Part shown: positions 1 through 10,799 of the stretch, one piece after another
Layout of the letters: each line of letters begins with the position of its first letter
Numbering within the stretch: position 1 is the first letter of the stretch
DNA from: Bifidobacterium bohemicum DSM 22767
GTDB taxonomy: Bacteria; Actinomycetota; Actinomycetes; Actinomycetales; Bifidobacteriaceae
Length of the DNA: 64,000 nucleotides
Assembly (NCBI RefSeq): GCF_000741525.1
Contig: NZ_JGYP01000002.1
Span: forward strand, 62,001 to 126,000
Direction: 5' to 3'
Translations under genes and position numbers: made by a program
Notes under the pieces: model-generated
The model's database searches: none
What the model was told of the DNA's origin: nothing
The model's input: only the letters and a program-made list of their open reading frames with translations

Positions 1-1263
1 CCATCGACCGACCGTCCGCTCGGCGCCCCATCAGGTCGCCACCAAACCCGTGTGTTGCTGTTGGGTTCAGGTGAACTGGGGCGCGAAATCGCCATCGAAC
101 TGGCACGGTTCGGAGCGAGGGTCATCGCGGCCGACAGTTACGACGACGCGCCGGCGATGCAGGTGGTGCAGGAGCGTCACGTCATCGACATGACCGACCC
201 GATTGCCCTGAATGCACTGATCGCCGAGACGCGGCCTTCTATCATCGTTCCCGAAATCGAGGCCATCGCGACTTCCGCACTCAACGGAGCCGCTTCCGCC
301 GGCATTCAGGTTGTCCCCAGCTCGCGTATAACCTCCATCTGCATGGATCGCGAGGCGTTGAGGAGACTGGCGCACGAGACGCTTGACCTTCCCACCACCC
401 CTTATCGTTTCGCCGGTTCGCTTGAAGAGCTGCGACGCGGTGCCGAAGGCATAGGGTTCCCCTGCGTGGTCAAGCCGGTCATGAGCTCGTCCGGTCACGG
501 GCAAAGCGTCTTGCATTCGGCCGACGACGTTGACGCCGCTTGGTCCGAAGCGCAATTCGGCCGACGTGACGTCGCGGATGGCGGTGTCTCACGAGTCATC
601 GTCGAAGCGTTCGTGCCCTTGGATTACGAACTGACGATGCTTACCGTCAGCTCCAGCGCAGGCATCGTCACCTGCGCCCCCATCGGGCAAAGACAGGAAA
701 ACGGCGATTATCGCGAATCCTGGCAACCGGCGGGCGTCGAAGCCTCGACGCTTAAGCGGGCGCAGGATATCGCGACCGCGGTCGTTGAAGGGCTTGCCGA
801 CATCGCTCATCACGACGGAGAACGAGGATGGGGCGTCTTCGGCGTCGAACTTTTCGTGCTCAGAGACGGAAGCGTGCTTTTTAACGAGGTCTCCCCCCGT
901 CCCCACGACACCGGCATGGTCACCATGATTTCGCAACGGTTGAACGAATTCGCACTGCATGCTCGCGCCATTCTAGGCATTCCCGTCACCCAAGACGATG
1001 TCGCGCTGTCAATGCGCGCAGGCCAAGTCGCGGCAAGCCATGCCATTGTGTCCACCGGCGAAGGCGAGGTCGTCTTCCACAACGTTCCACAGGCGCTTGC
1101 CCACGACGACACCGACCTCCGGGTGTTCGGCAAGCCGGCCGTTCATGGTCATCGCCGCATGGCAGTGGCCCTGGCCGTTGGCGAGAACAACCAAAATGCG
1201 CGAGATGCTGCCACCGAAATCGTTGATTCATTGTCGATTCAGGTTTGCGACGGTGAAGTCTGA
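1..1263 (+). CDS. purT: Formate-dependent phosphoribosylglycinamide formyltransferase PurT, 5'-truncated by window edge
   Basis: PurT makes formyl-GAR from GAR, formate and ATP, step 3 of de novo purine synthesis. The frame is open from base 1. Codons before the GTG at 52 encode LGAPSGRHQTRV, which resembles the usual PurT N-terminus ahead of the nucleotide-binding loop LLLGSGELG, so the true start lies upstream and the GTG is internal. ATP-grasp features follow: FPCVVKPVMSSSGHGQS (about residues 150-165 of the visible part), the strand GWGVFGVELFVL, and the metal-binding NEVSPRPHDTG. The end is intact. It is followed by purC after about 155 bases. PurK is the closest relative, but the RPHDTGMVT tail and the genuine purK at 19.8 kb support PurT. 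Confidence 0.93.
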   Translation, partial: PSTDRPLGAPSGRHQTRVLLLGSGELGREIAIELARFGARVIAADSYDDAPAMQVVQERHVIDMTDPIALNALIAETRPSIIVPEIEAIATSALNGAASAGIQVVPSSRITSICMDREALRRLAHETLDLPTTPYRFAGSLEELRRGAEGIGFPCVVKPVMSSSGHGQSVLHSADDVDAAWSEAQFGRRDVADGGVSRVIVEAFVPLDYELTMLTVSSSAGIVTCAPIGQRQENGDYRESWQPAGVEASTLKRAQDIATAVVEGLADIAHHDGERGWGVFGVELFVLRDGSVLFNEVSPRPHDTGMVTMISQRLNEFALHARAILGIPVTQDDVALSMRAGQVAASHAIVSTGEGEVVFHNVPQALAHDDTDLRVFGKPAVHGHRRMAVALAVGENNQNARDAATEIVDSLSIQVCDGEV

Positions 1264-1419
1264 CCAAATGGCTTTGCAGCATCCGTCAAATCTTCTGCAC
1301 TGATTGTTGGCGGGCAGATCCTGACCACTCTGAAATCTATTTGTAATCCGAAATTGTTATGATGTTTCAGTAAGTTCACCTCATTCAAGCAGTCTCGTTT
1401 TCTACGGGAAGGGCGAATC

Positions 1420-2169
1420 ATGGAGAAACTGGACATGCTCTATAGGGGCAAGGCCAAAGAGCTCTATTCAACCGACGACCCTGATGTGCTGTGGGTCAAA
1501 TATATGGATCAGGCGACCGCCGGAGACGGCGCGAAAAAAGCACAGATCCAAGGAAAGGGAATCCTCAACAACCGAATCACCACGGTACTGTTTCGACTGT
1601 TGGAAGCCGAAGGCGTCAAAACCCACTTCATCAGGCGCATTTCCGACACTGAGCAGCTCAACGAAAAAATCAGCATGTTTCCGCTGGAAATCATCATGCG
1701 CAACACAGCGGCTGGTTCATTCGCCAAACGTTACGGCATAGAGGAAGGAACGGCACTCAAACGCCCGATTCTCGAATTCTGCTATAAATCCGACGAGTTG
1801 CATGACCCGTTCATCAACATCGACGGCATAGTGGCGCTCGGACTGGCCACGGAGGAACAGATGGCCGAAGTCTCACGGCAAGCGCGGGACATCAACGACA
1901 AACTCACCTCGATTTTCGACCGGATTGGCGTGAAGCTTGTGGACTTCAAGATCGAAGAGGGGGTCAACCCGCAAGGGCAAATCGTTCTGGCCGACGAAAT
2001 CACACCCGATACGTGCAGACTTTGGGATGCAAACGCGAAGACCGGCACGGTGGGTCATCTCGACAAGGACCTTTTCCGACGAGACCTCGGAGACATCATC
2101 CCCGCCTATGAGGAGATCTACGATAGACTGGCCGCTCTGGCCGATCGTGAAGGCATAGCGGTCGAATGA
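1420..2169 (+). CDS. purC: SAICAR synthetase PurC
   Basis: PurC condenses CAIR with aspartate using ATP to form SAICAR. The 249-residue length is normal for the bacterial enzyme. Visible family motifs are [15 protein letters not shown] at the N-terminus (ATP site), [15 protein letters not shown] near residue 90, and [13 protein letters not shown] near residue 190. The ATG at 1420 is preceded by a GGGAAGGG purine stretch, which suits ribosome binding. The upstream 156 bases contain TTGTTATGATG, a possible -10 region, but no convincing -35. A strong hairpin follows the stop, so purC probably forms its own unit or is only partly co-transcribed with purL. Confidence 0.96.
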   Translation: MEKLDMLYRGKAKELYSTDDPDVLWVKYMDQATAGDGAKKAQIQGKGILNNRITTVLFRLLEAEGVKTHFIRRISDTEQLNEKISMFPLEIIMRNTAAGSFAKRYGIEEGTALKRPILEFCYKSDELHDPFINIDGIVALGLATEEQMAEVSRQARDINDKLTSIFDRIGVKLVDFKIEEGVNPQGQIVLADEITPDTCRLWDANAKTGTVGHLDKDLFRRDLGDIIPAYEEIYDRLAALADREGIAVE

Positions 2170-2173
2170 CAAG

Positions 2174-2207
2174 CCGCCCGCATGTCGCGTCTGCGACATG
2201 CGGGCGG
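2174..2207 (+). terminator. Rho-independent-like terminator after purC
   Basis: A perfect 15-bp inverted repeat (left arm CCGCCCGCATGTCGC, right arm its exact complement) with a 4-base loop starts 5 bases after the purC stop and is followed by TTTGACTT. It separates purC from purL, which then has about 180 bases of its own leader. Confidence 0.85.
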
Positions 2208-2391
2208 TTTGACTTGACGTCACCTCACGATCATGTGATACGCGACCCAGGATCAAGAACAATCCTTCAATTTCGGCTCATCCTGTCAAGTACATCAACC
2301 GTCCGACGGTCCGCAAGGCAATACCACGGTTCCCGAATTTCCACATCCCATACCGCAGTAACCCACCCAGCAACAACGCAAAGGAACGAAA

Positions 2392-5300
2392 GTGACACCT
2401 TCAGCGGTTTTTCGTGTATACGTAGAGAAAAGACCGGGCTTTGACATCGAAGCCCAAGGACTTGCCGTAGAGCTGCGGGAGGTTCTGGGGTTGACGAATC
2501 TAAGCCGGGTGCGTGTAGTCAACCGATACGATGCCGAAGGACTGAACGACGCGCTGTTCGGCCGTGCCGTCCCCACGGTATTCAGCGAGCCATCGGTCGA
2601 TACGGCCACATCAGAACCGCCCGACTTCGGGGATTCAGCGGTGTTCGCGACCGAATATCTACCGGGCCAGTTCGATCAACGGGCCGAATCGGCAAGCGAG
2701 TGCATCCAACTATTGAGCGGCGGCGAACGACCTCAAGTACGTACGGCCAAGGTATACGCACTCTATGGGGATCTCACGGAACAACAAGTCGAAGCGGCCA
2801 AACGCTACATCATCAACCCCGTGGACGCGCATGAAACAGGATTCGAACAGCGTGACACTCTTGCGATTCCCACCAAGCAGCCGGTTTCAGTAGAGACACT
2901 TGCCGGATTCAACGCACTGAGCGACGCGGGACTGCAACGCCTGATCGACAGCCGCGGATTGGCGATGGACCTTGCAGACGCTCGCCGTTGCCGGGATTAT
3001 TTCCGTGCCGAACATCGCGAACCCACCATCACGGAGATCAAAGTGATCGACACATATTGGTCCGACCACTGCCGTCATACCACGTTCGGAACCGAGCTGA
3101 CCGACGTCACCATCGATGACGAGGTGGTTCGGACCGCATTCGACCGTTATCTGGGGATGCGTAAGGAGCTGGGACGCGAGAACCGGCCGACCACTCTGAT
3201 GGACATGGCCACCATAGGCGCGAAATATCTGCAGCACAACGGCGTTTTGACCGGACTTGACCAATCAGAGGAAATGAACGCCTGCACGGTCAGCATCGTG
3301 GTAGACGTGAACGGCGAACCGCAGGATTGGCTCTTCCTGTTCAAGAACGAGACGCACAACCACCCCACCGAAATCGAACCCTTCGGCGGGGCGGCCACCT
3401 GCATCGGAGGCTGCATTCGCGACCCGCTTTCCGGTCGAGGATACGTTTATCAGGCGATGCGGGTCACCGGAGCCGCAGACCCGCGTGTGCCGGTGAATCA
3501 GACGATGGCCGGCAAGCTTCCCCAGCGCAAGCTCGTCACCACTGCAGCCGAGGGGTATTCCTCCTACGGCAACCAGATCGGGCTGGCCACCGGACAGGTC
3601 TGCGAAATATACCACCCCGGATATGCCGCCAAACGGATGGAGGTCGGCGCGGTCGTCGGCGCCGCACCAGCCATGAACGTGCGACGCGAGAGACCTCTGC
3701 CCGGAGACAGGATCATTTTGCTCGGCGGACGTACCGGACGCGATGGCATCGGAGGTGCCACGGGAGCCTCAAAGGTGCAGGACACGGACAGCCTTGTTCA
3801 GTCCGGCGCCGAAGTCCAGAAAGGCAATGCGCCGGTCGAACGCAAGCTGCAGCGAGTGTTCCGCCGTCGCGAGGCCAGCGTGCTCATCAAACGCTGTAAC
3901 GATTTTGGTGCGGGCGGCGTGTCGGTGGCGACCGGCGAGATCGCCGACGGACTGACGATCGACCTCGACAAGGTGCCCAGGAAATACGATGGGCTCGACG
4001 GCACGGAACTGGCGACATCCGAATCCCAGGAACGCATGGCGGTGGATGTGGCGGCAGACGACGTCGATGAGTTTCTGCGGTACGCCAACGAGGAGAATCT
4101 TGAGGCCACCGTCATCGCTACGGTGACCAAGGAACCTCGTATGCGCATGGCGTGGCGCGGCACCACAATCGTAAACCTCTCCCGTGCGTTCCTGGCCTCG
4201 AACGGGGCCGCGAAACACCAACAGGTGCAGGTCGAGCGTGGCAGCGGATACTTGACCCCGGAAACCTGGCGAACCGGTTCCTTCAAAGAGCGCATGATCG
4301 CCTTGGTAAACGACATCAATGTCGCCAGCAACAAAGGACTGGCGGAACGATTCGATTCGACCATCGGCGCAGGCAGCGTGCTGATGCCTTTCGGCGGACG
4401 TAGACAACTGACACCCAGCCAGGCGATGGTGGCCAAACTACCGGTGCCCGGCGGCAAGACCAAGACGGCGAGCGCCATGGCATGGGGGTTCAACCCGTTC
4501 ATCACCGAACGCAACCAGTTCGTGGGCTCGTACCTTGCCGTGCTTGAATCGCTCGCAAAGCTGGTGGCCACCGGTTTCACCCGCGAACGCGCGTATCTGA
4601 GCCTTCAGGAGTATTTCGGCAAACCGCACACTGATCCGAAACGCTGGGGCGAACCGGTTGCGGCGGTTCTCGGAGCCTTAAGCGCGCAGGCCGACCTTCA
4701 AGTCGGCGCCATCGGCGGAAAAGACTCGATGAGCGGCAGCTACGAGTACGAAGGGCACGAGCTGGACGTACCGCCGACGTTGATTGCTTTTGCCGTCTCG
4801 ACAGGGAACCTCAACCGCACGATCAGCCCGGAATTCAAAGGAGGCGGCCATCGCATCGTGCGTATCGCGCCATTGCATTATGGATACGACGCTCAAACCG
4901 ACAAAACGATTGATCCGCATGATGACTCCAACGCCTATCTTCTGATTCCTCGGCCCGCGGACGCCCTGGCGGCAATCGACGCGGTTGAACGGCTCACTCA
5001 GGCAGGAACCGTTCTCGCAGCGTCGACACCCGGTTATGGGGCGAGCGCCGAAGTTCTGTTCAAAATGACACTTGGCAACCGTGTCGGCATCAGGCTCAAC
5101 GAAGCGATGGGCACGGAGGAGTTGTTCCGGCCCGCCTACGGTTCATTCATTTTGGAACTGGCGGACGTAACGGAACTGCCTGAATCGACAGACCATGTGC
5201 GCATTGAACTGATCGGCACGACAACCGACTCCTACACCTTTGCCGTCGGCAACGAAAACGTGGATCTTAACGACTTGCAGAGGCGTTGGGAATCACCGAT

Positions 5301-6219
5301 GCAGGACGTGTTCCCCTACCTGAGCAACGAAGACGAGACGACGATTCCACGGATTGACACGCTCGACTGCCACGCCGGGCATCGTGTGACCCGCTCAGGC
5401 CCCAAGCTGAGCCAAGCCCGTCCCCATGTGCTCATTCCCGTGTTTCCGGGCAGCAATTGCGAATACGATGCCGCGGCGGCCTTCGAACAGGCCGGGGCCG
5501 AGGTCCACACCCTGATTATCAACAACCTGACCCCCAATGACGTATCGCGATCCTCACGACGTCTGGCAGACGAAATCAACGCCAGCCAGATCGTCATGAT
5601 TCCCGGCGGCTTTTCCGGAGGTGATGAACCCGACGGCTCGGCCAAGTTCATCACTGCGTTCTTCCGGGCTCCCGCCGTGGCCGATGCGGTCAGAGACCTC
5701 CTGAACAACCGGGACGGACTCATGCTCGGAATATGCAATGGATTCCAAGCGTTAATCAAGCTCGGGCTCGTGCCGTACGGCGATATCGTCGAACCGAACG
5801 AAAACCGGCCGACCCTGACGTTCAACACCATCGGACGTCACCAAAGCCGCTTGGTCCGCACGCGTGTGACGAGCGATCTGTCACCCTGGATGGCTCAATG
5901 CGAAGTGGGCGACGTATACACTATTCCGATCTCACACGGCGAGGGCCGGTTCATCGCAAGTGCCGAGGAGCTCGAACGGCTCGCAGGCAACGGTCAGATC
6001 GCAGCGCAATATGTCGACGAACAAGGGCACGCGGTCATGAACCTGGCCAGCAACCCCAACGGGTCACTTTGCGCGGTGGAAGCACTGACAAGCCCGGACG
6101 GAAGAGTGATGGGCAAGATGGGGCACTCCGAACGTCGAGGCGACGGCCTGTACCTCAACGTGCCGGGACGCCGGTTCCAGCCGATCTTCGAAGCGGGGGT
6201 ACGGTACTTTGCAAACTGA
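2392..6219 (+). CDS. purL: Phosphoribosylformylglycinamidine synthase, single-chain PurL (synthase plus glutaminase)
   Basis: This enzyme converts formyl-GAR, glutamine and ATP to FGAM. At 1275 residues it is the large single-polypeptide form, carrying the PurS-like N-terminus, the two synthase halves and the PurQ-like glutaminase that are separate in Bacillus. The ATP/substrate motif NETHNHPTEIEPFGGAA lies near residue 325. The C-terminal class I glutamine amidotransferase begins near residue 1000 (VLIPVFPGSNCEYD), with the catalytic cysteine in LGICNGFQ at about residue 1115 and a GKMGHSERR end motif. It starts with GTG, preceded by AAGGAAC at good spacing. It sits between purC and purF in the same direction. 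The overall layout resembles the large PurL of Clostridium and Streptococcus; that comparison is from memory. Confidence 0.95.
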   Translation: MTPSAVFRVYVEKRPGFDIEAQGLAVELREVLGLTNLSRVRVVNRYDAEGLNDALFGRAVPTVFSEPSVDTATSEPPDFGDSAVFATEYLPGQFDQRAESASECIQLLSGGERPQVRTAKVYALYGDLTEQQVEAAKRYIINPVDAHETGFEQRDTLAIPTKQPVSVETLAGFNALSDAGLQRLIDSRGLAMDLADARRCRDYFRAEHREPTITEIKVIDTYWSDHCRHTTFGTELTDVTIDDEVVRTAFDRYLGMRKELGRENRPTTLMDMATIGAKYLQHNGVLTGLDQSEEMNACTVSIVVDVNGEPQDWLFLFKNETHNHPTEIEPFGGAATCIGGCIRDPLSGRGYVYQAMRVTGAADPRVPVNQTMAGKLPQRKLVTTAAEGYSSYGNQIGLATGQVCEIYHPGYAAKRMEVGAVVGAAPAMNVRRERPLPGDRIILLGGRTGRDGIGGATGASKVQDTDSLVQSGAEVQKGNAPVERKLQRVFRRREASVLIKRCNDFGAGGVSVATGEIADGLTIDLDKVPRKYDGLDGTELATSESQERMAVDVAADDVDEFLRYANEENLEATVIATVTKEPRMRMAWRGTTIVNLSRAFLASNGAAKHQQVQVERGSGYLTPETWRTGSFKERMIALVNDINVASNKGLAERFDSTIGAGSVLMPFGGRRQLTPSQAMVAKLPVPGGKTKTASAMAWGFNPFITERNQFVGSYLAVLESLAKLVATGFTRERAYLSLQEYFGKPHTDPKRWGEPVAAVLGALSAQADLQVGAIGGKDSMSGSYEYEGHELDVPPTLIAFAVSTGNLNRTISPEFKGGGHRIVRIAPLHYGYDAQTDKTIDPHDDSNAYLLIPRPADALAAIDAVERLTQAGTVLAASTPGYGASAEVLFKMTLGNRVGIRLNEAMGTEELFRPAYGSFILELADVTELPESTDHVRIELIGTTTDSYTFAVGNENVDLNDLQRRWESPMQDVFPYLSNEDETTIPRIDTLDCHAGHRVTRSGPKLSQARPHVLIPVFPGSNCEYDAAAAFEQAGAEVHTLIINNLTPNDVSRSSRRLADEINASQIVMIPGGFSGGDEPDGSAKFITAFFRAPAVADAVRDLLNNRDGLMLGICNGFQALIKLGLVPYGDIVEPNENRPTLTFNTIGRHQSRLVRTRVTSDLSPWMAQCEVGDVYTIPISHGEGRFIASAEELERLAGNGQIAAQYVDEQGHAVMNLASNPNGSLCAVEALTSPDGRVMGKMGHSERRGDGLYLNVPGRRFQPIFEAGVRYFAN

Positions 6220-6333
6220 CGCAGCCAGATCGATCACCGTGGTCGCTTCGCCGGCTTCGGACGCGCTAGATGTCATCCCAGGCACGGCGCGAACCATTCA
6301 ACCACCAATGAAACCAACAGCAAGGAGCATGAC

Positions 6334-7962
6334 ATGTCCGCTGAATTGGAAGGCATCCATGAGGAGTGCGGCATCTTCGGCGTCTGGGGCCACCCCGACG
6401 CCTCAAGGCTGACTTATTTCGGACTGCACGCGTTGCAGCACCGTGGCCAGGAGGGCGCGGGCATCGTCTCGAACGACCACGGACGCCTGATCGGACACAG
6501 AGGGCTCGGCTTGTTGACGGAGGTGTTTCACGATGAGCACGAGATTGATCTGCTCAAAGGCGACAGGGCCATTGGCCATGTGCGTTATGCGACCAGCGGT
6601 TCGGGTGGAGCCAACAACATCCAGCCATTCATCTTTCGTTTCCACGACGGCGACATGGCCTTATGCCATAACGGTAACCTGACCAACTGCGAGACGCTGA
6701 AGACCAGCTTGGAAAAGGAGGGCGCCATCTTCCATTCCAACTCGGATACGGAAGTGCTGATGCACCTGATCCGACGGTCCTCCAAGCCAACCTTCATCGA
6801 CAGACTCAAACAGGCGCTTAACGAAGTGCATGGCGGGTTCGCGTATCTGATGATGACCGAGAATGAGATGATAGGCGCGCTTGATCCCAACGGATTCAGG
6901 CCGCTATCCTTGGGAAGGATGGGCAACGGCGCGTATGTGCTGGCCAGCGAGACCTGCGCCCTTGATGTGGTGGGCGCGGAACTGGTACACGATGTGAAAC
7001 CGGGCGAAATCGTGATCGTCGACGACGGGGGCTATCGCATCGAGACATACACCGACCGCACCCAGCTCGCCGTATGCGCGATGGAGTTCATCTACTTCGC
7101 CCGCCCCGACTCGACCATCCATGGGGTCAACGTGCACTCGGCCCGTAAACGCATGGGCGCCAGACTCGCGAAGGAGTCGCCGGTGGACGCGGACATGGTG
7201 ATCGCCGTCCCGAACTCATCCTTGTCCGCCGCCTCCGGATATGCCGAAGCCGGCAACCTGCCCAACGAAATGGGGCTGATCAAGAACCAGTACGTGGCCC
7301 GCACGTTCATCCAACCAACGCAGAAGCTCCGCGAAGACGGGGTGAGGATGAAGCTTTCCGCCGTGCGTGGGGTCGTGAAAGGCAAGAGGGTGGCGGTAAT
7401 CGATGACTCGATCGTGCGTGGCACCACCTCGCGACGCATCGTACGGCTACTCAAGGAGGCGGGCGCGACCGAAGTGCACATGCGCATCAGTTCGCCACCG
7501 TTGAAATATCCCTGTTTCTACGGCATCGACATCGCCAAGACCCGGGAGCTGATCGCCGCCAGGATGAGCGTTGAGGGCATTCGCGAGTATATCGGCGCCG
7601 ATTCCCTTGGGTTCCTTAGCCTGGATGGCCTGATCGAGTCCATCGGCATGCAGGCGGACGCCCCATACGGTGGTTTATGCGTCGCTTATTTCAACGGCGA
7701 CTATCCCACCGCGCTCGATGACTACGAACAGGAGTTTCTGGCCTCGATGAGTGCCGACGACCGCGAGCGACTGTCCCGGTTTGTGCAGGACGAAAGCAAA
7801 TACCGGCACAAGGGACATCAATGTCTCGGCGGATCGAAGGTAAGCGGTCAAACCGGCGAACTGGCATTATGCGATTCGGTCGGCGAGGAAGCGGGAGCTG
7901 CCGGACGCGACGCAAATGACGAAGGGAGCGCACAACACGACTTCCGAATGGTGCTGCCATAG
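6334..7962 (+). CDS. purF: Amidophosphoribosyltransferase PurF
   Basis: PurF commits PRPP to purine synthesis by making phosphoribosylamine from glutamine. The catalytic N-terminal cysteine is Cys12 in [11 protein letters not shown], so an 11-residue propeptide would be cleaved, as in Bacillus-type PurF. The glutaminase domain covers about residues 12-240 and the phosphoribosyltransferase domain about 260-480, with PRPP loop [15 protein letters not shown] near residue 355. Cysteines in [17 protein letters not shown] and GGLCVAYF sit where the Bacillus iron-sulfur ligands lie, but the fourth position appears to be tyrosine. A tail of about 50 residues after KYRHKGHQ looks low in complexity. 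AGCAAGGAGC before the ATG is a good ribosome site. Confidence 0.95.
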   Translation: MSAELEGIHEECGIFGVWGHPDASRLTYFGLHALQHRGQEGAGIVSNDHGRLIGHRGLGLLTEVFHDEHEIDLLKGDRAIGHVRYATSGSGGANNIQPFIFRFHDGDMALCHNGNLTNCETLKTSLEKEGAIFHSNSDTEVLMHLIRRSSKPTFIDRLKQALNEVHGGFAYLMMTENEMIGALDPNGFRPLSLGRMGNGAYVLASETCALDVVGAELVHDVKPGEIVIVDDGGYRIETYTDRTQLAVCAMEFIYFARPDSTIHGVNVHSARKRMGARLAKESPVDADMVIAVPNSSLSAASGYAEAGNLPNEMGLIKNQYVARTFIQPTQKLREDGVRMKLSAVRGVVKGKRVAVIDDSIVRGTTSRRIVRLLKEAGATEVHMRISSPPLKYPCFYGIDIAKTRELIAARMSVEGIREYIGADSLGFLSLDGLIESIGMQADAPYGGLCVAYFNGDYPTALDDYEQEFLASMSADDRERLSRFVQDESKYRHKGHQCLGGSKVSGQTGELALCDSVGEEAGAAGRDANDEGSAQHDFRMVLP

Positions 7963-8120
7963 GCCATCGCCATGATCGAAGCAATCACGAGTCGATGAAA
8001 ACGTTCCTGCGGAAAGCATTCGAACTGGGCCTGGCAACAGACCGTTTTCCAACAGCAGATTCACAACAGACACACCGGCGCCCGTTCAGCGAACGGACAT
8101 AACACACAGAAAGGCATGAC

Positions 8121-9227
8121 ATGCCAGAAGCGTACGAACAAGCAGGGGTCAGCGTCGAGGCAGGCTACGAGGTGGTCCACCGGATCAAGTCGGATGTCGA
8201 ACGTACCAAACGCCCCGGAGTCGTCAGCGGCATTGGCGGGTTCGGCGGCCTGTTTGCTTTGAATGAGCTCAACTACCGCGAACCGGTGCTGGTATCCGGC
8301 ACGGACGGCGTGGGCACCAAGCTGATGGTCGCCAAGGCCGCGCATCGACACCGCACCATCGGGGTCGATTGCGTGGCGATGTGCGTCAACGACATCATCG
8401 CCCAAGGAGCGCAGCCGCTTTTCTTCCTCGATTACGTCGCATGCGGCAAGAACGATCCAGCCCTGCTTGAGCAGGTCGTGGCCGGAGTGGCTGACGGTTG
8501 CATTCAGGCCCAATCCGCGCTCATCGGCGGCGAAACGGCGGAGATGCCGGGCATGTATGCGCCGGACGAATACGATCTGGCCGGGTTCGCGGTAGGGGTG
8601 GTGGAAAAAGCCGCAATTGTGGACGGCTCTACCGTCCAAGAAGGCGATACCCTGATCGGACTCGAATCCACAGGCGTGCATTCGAACGGTTTTTCGCTCG
8701 TACGCCGCGCATTGTTCGACCAAGCCGGTTATACCGTTGACACACCACTGAGCGACCTGGCGGAATTCGATGCCACCGATGCATCGAAGCGCCATGCATC
8801 CGTGACCGGAGTCGACGGAAAGGACGGCGGCCCGGCTCTCAAAGACGTGCTCCTGACCCCGACGAAAATCTACGTCAAGGCGCTGCAACCTCTGTTGGCC
8901 GAAGGAATCGTCAAGGGGATGGCGCATATCACCGGCGGCGGGTTCATCGAAAACATTCCGCGTATGCTTCCTCATGGCCTTTCCGCGCACATCACATGTG
9001 ACGCATGGACGATACCTCCCATTTTCAATTTGATCGAGAGGGCCGGCGCAGTCGACCACGCCCAGATGTACAACGTGTTCAACATGGGAATCGGCATGGT
9101 CCTGGCCGTTGCACCGGAAAGTACCGAACGCGCGCTCGCCCTGCTTGTCAACCAGCATGAAGCCGCGCATGTCATCGGTTCCGTGGTGAGTCAACCATCG
9201 TCGGGTCCGCGAGTCGTTCTCGCATGA
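8121..9227 (+). CDS. purM: Phosphoribosylformylglycinamidine cyclo-ligase PurM (AIR synthase)
   Basis: PurM closes the imidazole ring, converting FGAM to AIR with ATP. The 368 residues match the family. Motifs are the N-terminal [29 protein letters not shown] near residue 55, the nucleotide/Mg region [20 protein letters not shown] near residue 90, and [11 protein letters not shown] near residue 136. The ATG at 8121 follows AGAAAGGC. It lies 158 bases after purF and about the same distance before purD, all collinear, consistent with one purine transcription unit or several closely spaced ones. Confidence 0.96.
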   Translation: MPEAYEQAGVSVEAGYEVVHRIKSDVERTKRPGVVSGIGGFGGLFALNELNYREPVLVSGTDGVGTKLMVAKAAHRHRTIGVDCVAMCVNDIIAQGAQPLFFLDYVACGKNDPALLEQVVAGVADGCIQAQSALIGGETAEMPGMYAPDEYDLAGFAVGVVEKAAIVDGSTVQEGDTLIGLESTGVHSNGFSLVRRALFDQAGYTVDTPLSDLAEFDATDASKRHASVTGVDGKDGGPALKDVLLTPTKIYVKALQPLLAEGIVKGMAHITGGGFIENIPRMLPHGLSAHITCDAWTIPPIFNLIERAGAVDHAQMYNVFNMGIGMVLAVAPESTERALALLVNQHEAAHVIGSVVSQPSSGPRVVLA

Positions 9228-9383
9228 GTCTTCCGCGCTGCAGCCGAAGCGCACGGCAACCGGCATCCACGCAGGCATCGGACCTTGATGCGAGGATTCC
9301 GGAGTCATAAGGCGGACGTCATGTCGCCACACGATAAGCAGCCTAATTCGTCAACGACGAGTGGGCGGGAAAGGTAGGGGAAA

Positions 9384-10703
9384 ATGGGTATGAAAGTGTT
9401 GGTGATCGGTTCGGGGGCGCGCGAACATGCGATCGCGGCGACGTTGCTCAAGGGAGCCAGCGTCACGGAGGTCGCCGTGGCGCCCGGCAATCCCGGCATG
9501 GAGCTCGACGGCATTCGCACCGTTGCGATCGATGCTTCGAATCATGCCGGACTCATACGATTCATGCAGGTCAACGACTATGACTGGGCATTGGTCGGCC
9601 CCGAAGTGCCGCTGATCGAGGGCGTTGTGGACGATTTCACCGCCGCAGGCGTAAAGGCGTTCGGTCCCACCCGAGCCGCCGCGCGTATCGAAGGCTCCAA
9701 GGACTTCGCCAAGCAGCTGATGCAGCGGCACGACATCCCCACTGCTGCGTATCGGACCTTTGATGAATACGACGCCGCCGCGCAATACGTCAGTGAACAC
9801 GGTGCACCGATCGTAGTAAAGGCCGACGGGCTGGCAGCCGGCAAAGGCGTGACCGTCGCGATGGATGTGCCCACCGCGCTCGACGCTTTGAACGACGTTT
9901 TCATAGACCGTCGTTTCGGCCGGGCGGGCGCCCGCGTGGTCATCGAGGACTACTTGCAAGGTCAGGAGTTTTCGCTGATGAGCTTCGTGAACGGCACGAA
10001 TTTCTGGCCGATGCCCATTGCCCAGGATCACAAGCGCGCTTACGATGGCGACGAAGGCCCGAATACAGGCGGGATGGGTGCCTACAGCCCCGTACCGCAG
10101 ATCGACAACGACGTGGTCGACACGGCCATCGAGACCATCGTCCGCCCTGCCGTGGAGGGCATGGCCGCCGAAGGATGCCCTTTCACCGGGATTCTGTACG
10201 CGGGACTGATCGCCACGGACGACGGTCCCAGGGTCATCGAATTCAACGCGCGTTTCGGGGATCCCGAAACGGAGGCCGTACTCCCCCTGTTGACCAGTGA
10301 TTTGGGTGCCGCCATTGCCGCGATTCTCGATGGACAACAGCCGGTATTCGCATGGAGTCATGACACCGCATGCCTGAGCGTGGTGTTGGCCGCCGAAGGA
10401 TACCCCGCAGAACCTGGAACCGGTTCGCCAATACCTGCCATTCCCACCGATCAGGACTGTCACGTGTACTTTGCCGGGGTGAAGGCCGGTTCCGTCGCCG
10501 CAACCGATGAACGGCTGATCACACCCACCGGTCTAGTCTCCTCCGCTGGCCGCGTCCTGGCCTATTCCGCAGTAGCTTCGACGCTAGGATCCGCACAACA
10601 CAAGGCATATGCCACTCTTGACGAACTGGACGTCACCGGGCTGTTCTATCGTCACGACATCGGAGCCAAGGCTTTGCAGGAGCAACCACACACTCAACCA
10701 TGA
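9384..10703 (+). CDS. purD: Phosphoribosylamine-glycine ligase PurD (GAR synthetase)
   Basis: PurD joins phosphoribosylamine and glycine using ATP. The 439-residue ATP-grasp protein has the N-terminal loop VLVIGSGAREHAIA, ATP-binding PIVVKADGLAAGKGV near residue 140, and the metal site EFNARFGDPETE near residue 285. Two in-frame ATGs (9384 and 9390) are possible; GGTAGGGG precedes both. It is the last gene of the collinear purine block. Downstream comes a decayed permease rather than another purine gene, which suggests the cluster end has been rearranged. Confidence 0.96.
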   Translation: MGMKVLVIGSGAREHAIAATLLKGASVTEVAVAPGNPGMELDGIRTVAIDASNHAGLIRFMQVNDYDWALVGPEVPLIEGVVDDFTAAGVKAFGPTRAAARIEGSKDFAKQLMQRHDIPTAAYRTFDEYDAAAQYVSEHGAPIVVKADGLAAGKGVTVAMDVPTALDALNDVFIDRRFGRAGARVVIEDYLQGQEFSLMSFVNGTNFWPMPIAQDHKRAYDGDEGPNTGGMGAYSPVPQIDNDVVDTAIETIVRPAVEGMAAEGCPFTGILYAGLIATDDGPRVIEFNARFGDPETEAVLPLLTSDLGAAIAAILDGQQPVFAWSHDTACLSVVLAAEGYPAEPGTGSPIPAIPTDQDCHVYFAGVKAGSVAATDERLITPTGLVSSAGRVLAYSAVASTLGSAQHKAYATLDELDVTGLFYRHDIGAKALQEQPHTQP

Positions 10704-10799
10704 GCAAATCCGGGGTAGACAGGGCATCCACATCGTTCACATTCGAATTCGCATGCCCTATACGCCTGCCGATGTAGCCGCGCCCACCGCTATATCGGC

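Noticed and set aside
2170..2391. Riboswitch in the purL leader (purine or ZTP type)
   Set aside because: Beyond the purC terminator I could not find the conserved core of either class.
8061..9332. 423-codon minus-strand frame opposite purM
   Set aside because: It is a shadow of purM with His/Arg/Asp-rich composition and no domain.
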